A stretch of DNA of 64,000 nucleotides from Notospermus geniculatus (taxonomy: Eukaryota > Nemertea > Pilidiophora > Heteronemertea > Lineidae), in the NCBI GenBank assembly GCA_002633025.1, contig NMRB01000824.1, positions 176,658 through 240,657 of the forward strand. The letters run 5' to 3'. The notes below the pieces were generated by a model that had not been told where the DNA came from, searched no databases, and was given only the letters and a program-made list of their open reading frames with translations. Both the position numbers and the translations under genes were made by a program. Of this stretch, positions 1 to 13,385 are shown one piece after another. The stretch's first letter is position 1; every line of letters starts with the position of its first letter.

Positions 1-3000
1 GTCCTAGATATAAATGGTGTCCTTCACTACTGGTTCAGTCAGAGCACAACAGACCGGGAATTTGGACGGTGGACGTCGTCACAGTGGTGTCATCTCAAGA
101 TTGAGATGTTGCAAGCGCTTCAGGACGGCACGGTTCAAAGACCTGGTCAGAATAACGGTCGTTCACGTTGGCGGCTATCATGGTTATCGAAAATTATAAT
201 GGTGTATAAGGTCGTTAATGATTCACTAACTGAAGTCTGTAGATAATAGTTGACCTGTAGTTTGTCACCAATAATTTAAAAAACATGTCTCACTTCTCTT
301 AATGCGTATAGTTCCTAATGCACCTTTTTAGACGAGGTCTGTTGTCATGGGGAGAGATTGTCAACAATAGTTTTATCTTCCTCCCAGATCAGTTTTATTA
401 TCTATGAAATGTAAAAAGAGTTCAGTTTTGGACCCTTAAGATGGGTGAATTGAAAGTGATGTATACATGTATATCGGCCTGACGTTCAGTCACATTGAAG
501 AATTGTGCACGGAAGTTTGTGGAACCCGTTACAAATTGAAAAACACGTCCGAGAACCTCGAAATTCTAGGTTTCTGGTGCATTAAGCGCCCCCTAGTAGT
601 GAAGGAATGTGATGCAAGCTCAGCGGATGTGATACTCAATAATGTTGTACTTCAGTACTTTATATTAATGGCGTGGGTGCGAGAGAGATTGAGGATGTGG
701 GGAGATTCCAGCAACTCTGGGGGATATTTTCAAACTAGACTACCGTAAATGTGGATATCAGTGACCTCAATTCTTGCAGCCGGGATACCGAGGTCTCCCC
801 AACTTCATAAAGCAAGAGGTGTGTCACAGTTGCGTTGTCGAGTAGGCAACTCCCTGACCAGGGATGAAGAGTTGTGGGGTCGCGATTTTGGCTTGTCTGG
901 AAATATTCCCTTCCTAGGCCCTTGTGTCAGTGCCTGGAACTCGGCCCATACTCATGTGGAATAAAACAGAACAATACCAACTTGTCTCTAAAACTGCACT
1001 TCGACTCGCCAGAACTGGCGTAGGTCCTGAATAAGATGTGTTTTAGGTTGGAAATCTTACTTCAGAGGGGATATCCAAATCTGGATAAAGTATGTCAACC
1101 ACTTGATGGATATTCAGAATCCATGTCAGTCCTGATCGGTTTGAATTCATAAACCGTCTTTAACCAGTTACAATGTATACCAAGACTGTTATAACATTAT
1201 GTACAAAGCTTCATCAGTTAGACTTGTAGTATTTTTTATGATAATCAAATAATAATGAATTGAAGATCACTCTGTAGTTAATAATTAATTAATAAAACTG
1301 ACTAATTGGTTAAATAATTAGTAATTATTTGATGAATTTATGGAAATACCAGTAAAAACAATTGCATGAAAAGTTCGAAAATTGTTAATCTATTAATCGA
1401 ATTTCTTTATGATTGATTGGTCAGTTGTAATAATTGCTAATTGATCAGTTCATGTTAATTAGCCAATTAGTCGTTTATTAATTAATTAATTAGTTGAACT
1501 ACCAAGATTAAATGTGTAAATGAGACTATACATTGTGTAAATCTTACTTCTTCATCATATCGAGCTCATGTGAAAATTTTTATTCAATTGGTTTGATGTG
1601 TTCGTTTGAATATTAAAATCATTTTATTCATGTAATTATGCGCCGGTGTTAAGCCCTGTGGGAGTGGCGAGAGTCTGAATGGTTCTAAAATGAGGTGGAT
1701 TTCAACATTGCTGTCAAAAACATTTTGATGAAAGGTGTAAAAATTTTGAACTATAGAATTTATTCAAGCAGATTGTTCGCATCTGTCCAAAGTGAACCCA
1801 AAATAATAAAACAACCCATTTTATTCGTAACAACAACTGGTAAATGCATTGCGGTGGCCGCTCCGGAAACTGTTCCAGGGAATCTTTGACTCGGTGTGAA
1901 TAGTCCGCTTTAAGGTGCATAAAGATGTCAGCCGATGGACCAACCCTACGTTTCTGTTCATCTCGTCAGTGTCTCAAAACATAATAGCACCTTTATGGAA
2001 CCAGAAGGACTGTGTCTTGCCATGAGCTCATAAAGGAACGGTGATTTTCCTGTCGAGTTTATTGAGATCAGAATCCCCCAATCAGGAGAACAAGATCAGA
2101 CTTGGGCCACCATGAAATATCCGATGAATGATGCGGGCGTTCATAACTCGAGTCTTTTTGATCAGATCCAGTATTAGGACGTCTTGATTCGATCGTGTGC
2201 GATTTTATCATTTCGTTGAATGAAGATTTTACCATAAGATATTGTTTCACTCGTCTTTTATTTTCATGTATTGAACTTATAGTTTTGGCTAATGAAGGCG
2301 GTGCAAAAATTCACCCCGAAGTCGGCTTATCGTCTGCTTTCAGTGAGAGAATTTCTTCCCGGGATGTAAATTTGATGCCTCAGCGATGAGAGTTCGAGGG
2401 GTGGAATTTTGGCACTGTCACTTTCGTAGGCCAAGTAGAAATCACCGAGAAAGTATCCCTGCTTCCATCCAATGTTAGTGGTCACATTGTCTTCAGAGGT
2501 CTTTTGCGAATATGCCACGATATCTCGCGTTGAAGGTCAGGGATATTCATGATTTTCCTGACGGTTGTCATTTTGCACACGATATACGCCAAGGACTACT
2601 TTTTCTGTGGGCGAGTAAACGTACACGTACCTAGTTGCACATCACATCATACACTACATCATAATGGCTGGTAGAATTACAACATATCTATTGCTTATCA
2701 CTCATCGGATAGTGCTATTGAAATCATGTTCTTATGTATTTATGTATGGAGCTTTAAATTCCTATCCTATCCAAGATATTGAGTTGCCCGCAGAATAAGT
2801 AGGCTCTCCAACGTGTCGAATGTTGGTCTCGAAACATGCTCTGCGTGTCCAAAATCGTGCCAGTTCTACCCAGCTGCCAGCCTTTATGATTTGGCCATAG
2901 TTTTTACATTTTGTACCGCTTCACGGCGTTTTTACGGTCAATCTAACCAAAACTACAAAAAAAACCAAAAAAGTTAACCTTATTTCGTTCCTTCTTGCTT

Positions 3001-3556
3001 TCTCCAAAGTTCCTGGTTTATATCTACCCAAGCGCCCCTAGCAGACGATTGACGAACTATCTTGGCTGTTCCAAGTAATGTTTGCCCCCCATTGATCTGC
3101 TGTCAGCTGTTCTTTTGTCTTGGGGAGTGAAAACAACTTCTGGATCGGCAGATGCTGTCATGCCATGCATGCCATGTGCTTGTCATGCTGGTGTTATTCT
3201 GACATTTCCCGATTTTCTATACATCATAGGCCTACGTGATAAAAAAAAGACAAAAGGTAAATATTGTTGACAGGTTATTTTAGGCATCTACTTTTCATGC
3301 TCTCTCATCTTAAGCATTTGGATGCCAAAAAATTTATGAAAACTTGGGGGAAAATATTAAAAACTCCACTGATGTTGGCCATTTCTGAAGTGAAGGTTGA
3401 TGAGACTGGTCCGCTGCTCTGTCACTGTCTTCTGGCCGCTCCGCTACGAGTACTTGTGGAGGGGCTCGAGGACAGGGGACCAGTCTAGGTTGGCAGCTGT
3501 GCATAAATGCTTCTACTCCGGGGTCCAGATGGATATTTTGTGAAAGGGAACGAATC

Positions 3557-3677
3557 TAGAATCCCCAATCAGTGCCCCCAAAAAAGGTCACCGATTGACG
3601 GAATAAGCCGCATCGAACAATAGAATTTCCATTTTGTGCCAAACAGAGAGTAACGTCACTTCCGATCGGGGATTCTA
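3557..3677. mobile_element. MITE, TAGAATCCCC family, copy 1
   Basis: A 121-bp element bounded by TAGAATCCCC at the left and GGGGATTCTA at the right. A second copy in inverted orientation lies at 11097-11202, sharing internal words such as 'gtaacgtcacttccgatc' and 'aataagccgcat'. The TA at each end is compatible with a Tc1/mariner-like TA target, which is an inference. Confidence 0.8.
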
Positions 3678-4629
3678 AAGTTTAGCCTGTGAAGCAATTT
3701 ATCCTACACATGTAGGCCTACCGTTTGTGTAACAATCACAACTGGAAGTGCTCCTCGGAGGTGCAGTTATGGGGCACATTTGGTGCACACTATGAAGGAG
3801 GTGCAGTTGCCATGGTTACTAGGGCATCTTTAAGTGCAGCTATAGAAGGGCATCTTAGAAACACTTTGAAAGATACAGTTATGCATAAGGGTACTGAAGA
3901 CGTGTGGCTTAACTTTGGATGAAAAAACAGGGATATTATTGACAATAACACTTTGTAGATAACTGTGTGAGGCTACATTCCATTACTTCAACATCTATAT
4001 CTTGTATCTATCCTCGCTTGCAACACTTATTGAATGGGCAAAATCAATAATTTTTCCACCTGTGTATTCGTTGCCGTGGTGATGGATGGTCGCCACGGTG
4101 ATATTATGTTATTAAATCTTGTCTTGCACCAGGCTGTGAATAGGTTGCTTTTTATTCGGAGGAGGCCCCAGCATGTTAGAACTTCATCTTGTATGATAAA
4201 AATCATAACACTCATCAGTCGCGTTTATGCTGTACATTTTATTCATAGTCAGCTTTGGTTTCACCTTGTGTCGGCTTCGATAAATTTTATAACATATAGA
4301 GGGCGCTCATTTGTCAGTTCACTTGAAATCAACAATGATGGAGTTATGATAGCCCCGGTGCTGACAGAAATAACGTTAAGTCAGCATTGTGAGGCTGTAT
4401 GCTCAGTGGCAGAGTTTTCACCAGCTCTGGGGCGTGTACCCCTTTGAATATATTTGCATGTTGATGAGCACTTCATTATCATAATTAATGATCTTATGAA
4501 CTCATTCCTGTGCTCAGCACTCCACTCATGTTTCACTGATTCTTGCATGCAGTTGACATGATTGATGATTGCCAGTAATCTGTGGGCATCTGTATAATTG
4601 AGGTACTGGTAATATGCCTTTTGCACCAC

Positions 4630-4750
4630 ACTCCATGCAGGGCACCCACACTCCATGCAGGGTACCCGCACTCCATGCAAGGTGCCCGCACTCCATGCAG
4701 GGCGCCCACACTCCATGCAGATGCAGAGCTCCCACACTCCATGCAGGCCT
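4630..4750. repeat. 20-bp tandem repeat (minisatellite)
   Basis: About six imperfect copies of a unit like 'cactccatgcagggcacc'. Because the unit lacks stops in several frames it creates spurious open frames on both strands (for example a 169-codon frame across 4381-4890). No flanking coding evidence supports translation. Confidence 0.9.
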
Positions 4751-6365
4751 CCCAAAGTTGTCTGAACTGTAACTGTTAAATACAGAAGGATATCATTGCC
4801 AGACATGCACAAATCTGGCAATTTATCTACCCTGAACTGAAAGAGATAATTTTGTTGAAGTGTCCTGGTTGCCAAGTTCGAGGTGCACATTACTTCGACA
4901 GCTCATGTGATTGCCTGGACCCTGAAAAGGGCTGTATGTATGGTGGGATTTTTGCTTGGGCAAGATCTCAGTTGATGCTAAGGATACACGGCCCTCTGCC
5001 ACATTCAGCAGACATGAAAACTCATCATTCTACTGCATTCTCTAGATTTCCATTCTCAGTTATCTCATGTACGCATAGGTATCTTATAGGATGTAGGCAG
5101 CACCCCCTGGTGGCTCCATAATGTACTATAGTGTGAATATCTCGATGTTGCTTTATAAACATGAAACGGATGGTGATTTAGGATCGGACCTCTGAGGACA
5201 TGGGGTGTTTTCTGAAACGGTTCAAAGGGTGTCTCTTCACTCTAAAGTTTTCCTTTCGAAATTTGAAGATTTGAATTCAGGGAAAGTTGATATCATTCCA
5301 GCTTCATGCTTTAGGAGTTCCAGATTCAAATACGGCAATTCTCGCATGTTACGTATATTCTGACATTTCGTTCGTTTCGAANACAGAACAGCTAATATTT
5401 CCTTGCATAAAGGCTGGAAAGATTGCTCTAATTTGGCAGTTTCTGACATTTAAATTGTTTATAAAATTTTTTAGATAGGGTTGTGGAGGTGAATGGTTTT
5501 ACTTGTGGCTGTATAAAGAATACGACATCACAGTAGACAGACAATAGAAGTTGTTCAAGACAATACTGAAGATCAGTGGGGGTAACTTCAGTTGGTGTAA
5601 CAGCCTTGAATACAGCTATTACTTCAGTAGACAAGCTTCCCACTTATCCTGCATGGAGTGAGATACTTCCACATTGAAGGACAGGACTATACAAAATGCA
5701 TGAAATCCTTGATACAGTTGTATGATTGCTATAAGGAAGTAATTTTTAAAAAGTTCATAATCGATAATGCCTTCAAAACGTGATTTGATAATAAATGAGT
5801 ATCCAAAAGAACATTTATACTCGTAAATGAACACTTGTTGAAAAGGAAGGGTAGATAGCACATTGAATTATAAACAGGTCATAAAAATTTAAAGAAACCT
5901 GGAAAAATATCATTGAATAATCAATGTTCATCTCACTTTTGACTTGAAGAACAGGTCAGATTGGGGATCAAACCTAAAACCTCAAGGAGTGACAGGTTTC
6001 CACTTCGCCAACTTAGCTACTTGTCTGTACATGTATATGTGGTGTGGGAGGAAACTGGAGCCCCTGCAACCTACACTGTTGAGGAGATCATCCTCTCTAC
6101 CACATAAAATTCCTGGGATTGAACCCGCTACCTCACTGGCTTCAGGCGTGGCTGCTGCCACTGGGCTGTCCTGACAATCTTACAACAGTTCTGGTAACCT
6201 ACCAGTGCTTCATGTCAACCACCCTCACAGTGTTTGAGGTGGAGTAGCCCAGGCAAAATATACATCCAACTGTATATACATGTTCAAAGTAAGAGTTCTT
6301 TTTAATAAGATAGATGTCCTTGCTTCAAAAAATACCCCAGCAGCTCATCAGTGTGGTATTCAGAT

Positions 6366-9300
6366 TCAGTTTTGTCTCGGTACGCCAGACTGAAAAGAGA
6401 AAAGACACTGTTTACAACTCTGAAAAGGGCCCCTCTTCGACTACCCAGCTCTCACTTGATTCAATATTCGACTCCATACTTACGATAAGACGCACGGCAA
6501 ACTGTGATGACGTGTCCCTCCCAGTGACGATTGCCGACTTCAGTAGTCCATTATTTTCAAACCCAACATGGAATTTTTGGTCGTAATCACATTCCAAGTA
6601 GATGAACTGCCCGTCCACTGATATCAATCGGAATTTTGTTTCTGGGCCTCCTATGTGGGGATGTGGCTGGAAAAATGACATCTATGAAAGCATGTGCACG
6701 TGGGCAAGAAGATCTCAGGGTGATGATTGTGATGTGAGCGCTTTGAAATTGTGAAGTACTTTCTGTTATGATACATTCTCAAAGCGCTTGATGACTTGCC
6801 CGGGAATCGAACCCGCAGCCTCCATGACACGAGTCCGATGGAAAACAGAACTAGGCCTATAGCTAAGACCAAAGGACGACTTGTTAAACTCTGAGCGAAG
6901 AAAGAACTCACATAATACTTTAACACAACTGAACCATTTTCAATAGCCAAGTAGTTGAAGTTGTTGTGTATTTGAATGGTGTAGTTGTAACATGCAGCCA
7001 CGGTCCACACACCTGGAAATAGACAGGACTTGATCAAACTTGGGAGTTTTATCCTACGTTAGGGGAGGGTTAGTGTTTGGTAGTATGACCGAAAATTCAT
7101 CCTCTCAGACCAGTAGAGAGCACAGAGTGTCAAGTCGACCTGAATTTGAACCTGTGGCCTCCTGGCCTTGAGCCATAAGCTCTAACCTCTACACCACCAT
7201 GCCCCCTGATCGCTCACAGACAGCCAATCCTTCCTACAATTCAATCCCAAATGGAAACCTGAACTTACCGTTGAATGTGTTCGGACCCTCCAGACCATTG
7301 GCATCCACCGTCAGCATTCCTGAAGGCCCCTGAACAATCTGGACGACTCGGCCACTGTTTCTTGATATCAGCTGTACCACATTCCCCTGACGAAAATACT
7401 CCTGAAATGATACCAATCTATTTATAGAGTCTGAATTTGAACAGAGGCAAAAAGTGGTTAAGTCCTAAACAGAAGCAGTTTTTGTAACTGACATTTCTTG
7501 CCCTCTGCATGCAAACAGGCCAACTGAACAACTACATGTACAGTCATGACAGTGAAATTGCAGTAAGTTGTCACTGTCAGGGTACAGTGAAGTCAGAACA
7601 AGCTGTCTCCGACAGGCAGAGCTTCAAGGAGTTACCGGTATGCTCCCTCACCATTCAAGGTCTCATAAATGAGTGTGGCACATGTAGACTTGGCCGAAGA
7701 CCATAGGCCTTGAAAGTTACTAAGACTTACTGCTGCTGCCACTCCGCTGTGGGTGTATTTATCAAAAGTGTTGACGGCAGAGTTCCATTCTTTCCGCAGT
7801 GAACTGAACAAGCCCTGGAAATTATGAAATGAAAGATCAGTAAGCCGCAAACCTCTGTCCTATTCACTACCAGGTGGCAAAGAAATCCATAAATCTTTGA
7901 CCACGATTTCGTGCACGTACTCACACTCATATTTCCAAGGGGTTGGGTAACTACCGAATGTTGCAGAGTATTGTAAGACCTAGCAGTGACTTCCAGCTGT
8001 CTGACTGCAGTACCACCAGGCCTATCAAAAGTACACAGCCTGTCAGCCTATCAAAAGTACACAGCAGCAGACATAAGCACGCAGCAAAGTAAAGCAGGCT
8101 GCTTACTCAGTACATATACGCTTGGTGCAAAGGTTATTTCAGCTACCGGTATGTTGTGAGAACCTCATTACAGGTGAACTGGTAAATGGAACCTCTCATA
8201 GAGGATACCCCCGTAAGATGGCCACCTCTGCTATGCAGGGTCTTACAGTCCTGAACAGGTAATTTTGACCATTCTGTACCTGTGTATTGTGGACACCTCT
8301 CAACTAGGTACACATTTGCAAGTCTCATAGTTTTTCTATGATTTAGAGGTTTTTCTCTGCATTAAAGAGGTCCAAATGCCTTTATTCTCCAAGTAATGTG
8401 TCAAATTCACTCATAGATTTTCAGGGTTTTCAACACACCTACTACCAGTCTTATTTGGCATGTTTGGGATCACGAAGGTCAGTAGGTCATAGAAGTAGGT
8501 CAAGCTTTCATATCAAATGAAAGTTTGGCAGGATCAACAACAGTGTACAGTACAAATGAGGTCAGCATGAATCACAGAACTGGCAAAATATCAAGAAAAC
8601 TATCAAGTCATGCTCTCACACAGCATGGATAGGCCTTTTATAACGTCTCATACACCAGGGACTGAAAATGACAACAATGACTGAGGGTACTGCTGAGCCA
8701 TTATGACCATTGTCAGAATGGTATAGTCGGAGCATCACCACCTGTCACCTCTGAGGTGATGAGTCCAATCTCCGAGCTGGCCCATTCTTCAAGTGATAGG
8801 GGTGCAATTCTCTTTGTTTTTTGACTGCACAGGAGATTTCTTCAGTTTCACCATGCTGCATTACTTCCCCCAATATCATATGTAGACCTAAAGATGCTTT
8901 GGGATGCCTCGTTTTACATGGGTCATTGAACCGTCATTTTTGAAGATGGGGATTTGGCCTATTATGCGAGGGTCCGTGGGTTCGAGTCCGGTAGGACAAG
9001 GAAGCTATCTCTTTCACCTCAGGTACCTGTTATTATTTCAGACCTAAAGATGCCATATTAATTCAATATTTTGAATTGAAGGTAAGGGTATGGTAGAAAG
9101 TTACAAGTACCTTTGTGGACTGAGCCAGTCCAGATGTCTGTGCTGGAATCACAACAGGTTTCTGTCCCATGGACTGATAATGTTGGCTTGATGCTCCAGC
9201 TGGAGGCATATCGTTTTTGGGCGGGAGGGGTGCTGCTGGTCCATAACTTCGCGGTGCCCCGTATGCTGAGGGTGGAGCCCCTGGTTGTACCGGGTATGAG

Positions 9301-9449
9301 GACATGCCTTGTGGTGGTCCGTATCCATAAGGTTGGTTGTGTCCTCCAGGTTGTGATGATCCATATCCATGGGGATCGTACCTGCCTGGATGGTCATTAT
9401 AGGCCGGAGGCGGGGCACGACCGTCGCTGTATCCAGGAGGAAAAGACAT
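6366..9449 (-). CDS. Beta-trefoil protein with Pro/Gly/Tyr-rich N-terminus
   Basis: Spliced model: 9449-9111, 7814-7731, 7401-7269, 7012-6912, 6666-6484, and probably 6389-6366 (about 287 aa). If the good donor (gtaagt) after 'FAVRLI' is ignored, the fifth exon reads on to a stop at 6412 (303 aa). Every junction is GT/AG and phases match. Residues 1-113 are low-complexity Pro/Gly/Tyr/Gln with a 'PPPAY' WW-binding (PY) motif. The remaining about 150 residues have three repeats with 'NVVQLISRNSGRVVQIV', 'IQIHNNFNYLAIENG' and 'GGPETKFRLI', resembling the uncharacterised beta-trefoil (fascin/ricin-like fold) proteins of marine invertebrates. No signal peptide is seen, so it is probably cytosolic. 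Exact function is not recognised. It is head-to-head with OAF, 1.3 kb apart. Confidence 0.75.
8192..8310. repeat. 'GGAACCTC / GGACACCTCT' dispersed repeat, partial copy
   Basis: Contains 'ggaacctctc', 'gccacctctg' and 'ggacacctctcaa', shared with fuller copies at 18211-18382, 20088-20252 and 59103-59275. It sits in intron 1 of the beta-trefoil gene. Confidence 0.65.
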
Positions 9450-10263
9450 CTGGATCGAGACGAACACAAAAAATGCGCTTTGTAATCCAAGTTCATGAGG
9501 TAGGCCCAGGCCTACAGTCACACAATTCCCCAATCGATTATCAAACTCGAGGCCTACATCAGACTGTCACTAGGCCTACTCTCCATTCCAGTTCCGATTG
9601 GCGCGAGGTTTATCAACGATAGCTCCGCAACCGCTGGGCCGAATTTGACGAAACATACATCAATCGACTTGTCTTTCTTGGCGGTACAGCCATCATCACT
9701 GTCATTTTCCCGAAAAACGTGACAGAAAAAAGTTCTTTCACAAATCACAGTTCGTGTTTACAGCCGAAATGGCGGCCATTTTGAAATGACGCAATGCACC
9801 GCACACGTGTAAACTGCACTGAACAGCATAGCGAAATAAATGGGTTTTGAGAAAGGGATCCGTTATGCAGACCTTATGCGAAAAATGAAGATAGCAGAAA
9901 GATACCGGCAAGAAAGACAATTTAATTGATGTATGGTATGTTGAATTTGACCCAGCCGTTGCGGAGATATCGGCTGAAAACCTCGCGCCACTGGGATTTG
10001 GAATGAACTGTAGGCCCTAGTGTCACTCACTGTCACTCAGAGACGTCATCACGTCACCAAACGAAGTACAAATGCTTTGATGAATACGAAGAAGGTTGGA
10101 AGTTGACCTAAATTGAGTTGGCCTGGCCTAATGATGAATCAGCCTGATCATGTCATGGTATGGTCACAGCACTGGCAGCAGTAGGTCTGGGCCTGCCTTT
10201 TGGCTTGGCCTGATCTGATCTGTCATCATGACTGTCATGGATGGATGGACATCATGACATGGT

Positions 10264-10284
10264 CATGCATGCATGCATGCATGA
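10264..10284. repeat. (GCAT)n microsatellite
   Basis: Short run of 'gcat' repeats within a Tcat/gatc-rich spacer between the divergent beta-trefoil and OAF genes. Confidence 0.8.
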
Positions 10285-10777
10285 TCATGATTGTGAACTG
10301 AAATAAGATTGAAAAACATCCCAGGGGCCTATGCCAGCCTGTTTAAAACTATCAGTAACATACTTTTCATCAATGTCTTCCTTTCTGTGTGAAATAATCG
10401 CAGTTTTTGAGGGTAAAATTCAGAAAAATCGAAGAAGTCAAGTGGGAAATGTCAAAAATGAAACTCTGGACTTGGCCACCTATCGTCCACGGATGGAACT
10501 AACAAGTGGCTTCATACTCTCAAAATCATTGTATCAAAACTGCGTTTGAAGAACAATTACAATGAGTTTTTGAAAAAAGTTAAAAATTTCTATTTTTATA
10601 ATATTTAGTCTGCTTGACAAGAGTAGAAAATATGTTAAAAACGCCTGTTTTCAATTGAATAAACTTTGCTTTCGAGAGTAGGGGCATTCCCAATTCAAGA
10701 TGGTGGACAAGAAAATGAAAATGAGCATTTTGCACAAGATTTCTTCTTCAAATCACGAATTCTAGCATCAAAATCTC

Positions 10778-12287
10778 ATGATGGCACGTTTGGTGTCATC
10801 ATTTTTGGTGCTTCTAAGTATCTGGCTGGTATCTGATGGCCAGCTAGTCGTAAACGTGAAGAATGGCGGCGGTGAAGTTGTTCATGAGACAATCAATGCA
10901 AACACCACTGAAGACACAATCGTTCTTGAGTTCAAGAAATTAGACGGGACCATCATCACACAGCTGATCGATTTCAAATCAGTAATGCCATATTTTATAG
11001 CCCTCTAAACTGTAATTGTACATAGGCCTACCACGCGCCCGTTGGAATGGAAGCCGTCAAATATGTCAAGAATTTGGGCTAAAGTTTAGAATCCCCGATC
11101 GGAAGTGACGTTACTCCATGGCACACAATGGAAATCCTATTGTACAATGCGGCTTATTCTGTCAATCGACGACCTTTTTTTGGGCACTGATCGGGGATTC
11201 TAAACTCGTTCCGAACCTCAATTAAATCATATAGCATAGGCCCAGTTAGACTAGCATGAGATCAAGCACGCAGGCCTACATGCATTATTGGTTAGGTATG
11301 GCTAATCCAACTAAGCACTTGTCACGTTTCTTTCAGGAGTTCCAGATTTTCAAAGCTATGGTCTTGGGAGAAGAAGAGCGTGGTCAGACTCAACCTCAGG
11401 CCATGTGTTTTGTCACAAGGTTCATCAAGAATGAATTCATTTCATCAGATGCCATGTCAAAACTCAGACAGGTGTGGTTCTTAACTTACTCATGATCTGC
11501 TTCTTGTTCTTCTGTTGTCAGAGCTGGGGATGTTTGTGGTGGAAAGTGTTTCTGACCATAGCTTAGCACTACTCCATCCGTGAAGTAGGCCATACCTATC
11601 TGAAGGGCCAGGAAGGAGCACTTGATGCAGGCACTTGAGCTGACTTCTGTGTTTTCTCATTTTATTGAAGCAGGAAAGTTAAGAAACATGTTTTCCATTA
11701 CACTTCCAGAAAAACCCAAGTGCAGTCCGCCAACCAGAAGATGATAAAGGCAAAGAGACTCATATTCAAGACATGCCGCTGGATGTTGACACAGGAGCCC
11801 GGCATATCACTCCACACCTTCAAAGCATGTGTCATGAAGCAAGAGATGCGACATATACAAAAGAGGCTGATCTCAGGGTCGTAGCACGGCGTAAGTGTGT
11901 AGTCAGTTACTTCGCTGGTTCTGGTCGCACTGATGTCCTCCACTGAGAGATGTTCCTTTCACATTAGTTTTGCTTTTCAACTCCTTATCAAAAATGACGT
12001 CTTCCTCTTTTTCAGAAACTGGACGCTCCGCCACCCCAATGCTCGGCGCAAGAAAATACATCCCAGCCAAACAATCACGTTGCAAAGACATTGCCAATCT
12101 TTGGCTTCCGTGCACTTGTCAATACCAAGTCTGCATCGGGTGGTATCCGTGCGGTTTGAAATATTGCCGTGGAAAGGATCAGACAGGGAAGCCATTCAGT
12201 TACAGATGTGGAATAAAGACTTGTCGCAAGTGTAGACTGTTCGAGTATGCTGTTAAATTCAAACATTATTGTTTGTGGGACAATTGA
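10778..12287 (+). CDS. OAF: Out at first protein homologue (OAF)
   Basis: Exons 10778-10981, 11337-11471, 11710-11890 and 12016-12287 join with matching phases into 263 aa, close to the usual OAF length of about 270. The first about 22 residues are a hydrophobic signal peptide ending near 'VSDGQ', so the product is secreted. Diagnostic blocks are 'QPQAMCFVTRFIKNEFIS' with 'SDAMSKLRQ', 'ITPHLQSMCHEARDATYT', and the Cys-rich C-terminus with 'CTCQYQVCIGWYPCGLKYC', 'YRCGIKTCRKC' and a terminal 'HYCLWDN', which match the vertebrate and fly OAF family. The molecular role of OAF is poorly defined; the fly gene is known from development. A second in-frame Met follows the start; I took the first. AATAAA lies 665 bases past the stop. 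Confidence 0.93.
11097..11202. mobile_element. MITE, TAGAATCCCC family, copy 2
   Basis: 106-bp element with ends TAGAATCCCCGATC and GATCGGGGATTCTA, inverted relative to the copy at 3557-3677. It lies in OAF intron 1. Confidence 0.85.
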
Positions 12288-12952
12288 GAATAATTTATTG
12301 AAATGAGGGATCATTTTCCTTGACGAAGTATACAGCTGGAGTGCTGTCAATCAGCAGAGCCCCACCCTCGTTAGATTGTGTTTTAACAGGTGTAGTAGTA
12401 AAGAAGTCCAGGGCAAGCTTCTTGGGTGTTAGACCTGGGGCCTGGTAATGACTGGGTGCTGTTGGGAGGTCAACAAGTGCATGTCGTCTTACAGAGGTGC
12501 ATCTTTGGTGGGGTCTGCATTACAGAGGTGCCTCTTTGGTGGGGCCTACATTATATTTTACATAAAAATATGGCCAGTAGTGAGCCATTATACAATGTAG
12601 ATGAGAGATTTGAATCTTCTTCATGTTTTCAAAATGGTGCTGATAATTATTTGATTGAATTACAATTGAGATTATGTCTTGGATCCTCCAAATGCTGTGG
12701 TCAAATTCAAAAATATTTTGACATTTTCAGGAGGAAGTGACCCAGTCATAGGGGGGTGAAGATGTTTAGCTCTTTAGCGTTTTACTTGAATCATAAGCTG
12801 AGTGTTTGTTGATAGAGAACTTAGGGACAGTAGACAAATCACTTTTCACTTCAGTGGTATCTAAAAACCATCGGTTTTCTTTCAATCAGTGTTTTGGTGG
12901 GTTGTATATTAAACAACTCTAGATCTTGCCCACCAAACAAGACTCAGAATGC

Positions 12953-12958
12953 AATAAA
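12953..12958 (+). terminator. AATAAA signal, probable OAF 3' end
   Basis: Canonical hexamer in 'gcaataaagc', the first on the plus strand after the OAF stop that I noticed. Confidence 0.55.
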
Positions 12959-13016
12959 GCTGTACATTTTTCACAGCGTAACTCTGTTCTTCGTTGTTCT
13001 TCGTTTTATCATCTTT

Positions 13017-13022
13017 TTATTA
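13017..13022 (-). terminator. AATAAA signal, probable ZNF511 3' end
   Basis: TTTATT on the plus strand, 364 bases beyond the ZNF511 stop on the minus strand. Confidence 0.5.
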
Positions 13023-13385
13023 ACAAAGTAATAAGTACATGTATTCAATAGTTTTGAAAATGAGAAGTAAATCCGAAATGAGGTACAATCCACCAGGCAA
13101 ATTTCTGGTTACAATTGGGATAAACTGCACTGAACTTTGCTGTTACAATTACTCGGGCCAAGAGGACCCATGAAAGTTGAGATTTTTACTTGGCTATTGT
13201 ATGGTACGTGCGTCAGTCACCCATCCAAATAGTTATCGTGCCCTCCGTTGCTTAACTTTTATATTAGCTCAGAGGCCAACGCCCCAACCACTAGGCTATA
13301 AAGGTAATCCTCCTGGCTTGGCAGGTTAAGCCATGCCATATATAGCTGCAATTGTTCAATGCAGTATCGGCTTATTCCTCCTCCA

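Larger units (their letters stand above)
1..6300. other. Gene-free left flank
   Basis: No supportable coding exon is visible. Open frames here are short, lack splice-flanked homology and have no recognisable domain. The stretch is AT-rich around 1200-1650, with many 'taatta' words, and contains one miniature inverted-repeat element at 3557-3677, a 20-bp tandem repeat at 4630-4750 and tRNA-like SINE debris near 5960-6180 (sequence like 'gggattgaaccc' with anticodon-arm-like surroundings on the minus strand). It could be distal intergenic DNA or the far 3' side of a gene lying outside the window. Confidence 0.6.
12288..13385. other. Convergent 3' regions of OAF and ZNF511
   Basis: No coding sequence seen. 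The two genes end tail-to-tail; their poly(A) signals (12953-12958 plus, 13017-13022 minus) are only about 60 bases apart, so the transcripts may nearly meet or overlap. A short direct duplication ('acagaggtgc(a/c)tctttggtggg') lies at about 12491-12543. Confidence 0.6.

Noticed and set aside
1200-1650. AT-rich stretch with 'taattaat' words as a replication origin or matrix attachment site
   Set aside because: Composition alone is not enough evidence.
4381-4890. 169-codon minus-strand open frame rich in 'MECG/AWS' repeats
   Set aside because: It is the 20-bp minisatellite read through; alternative frames of the same repeat are also open and there is no homology or splice context.
9113-9622. 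169-codon plus-strand frame
   Set aside because: Antisense of the Pro/Gly/Tyr-rich exon of the beta-trefoil gene; low-complexity GC-rich codons keep the other strand open.
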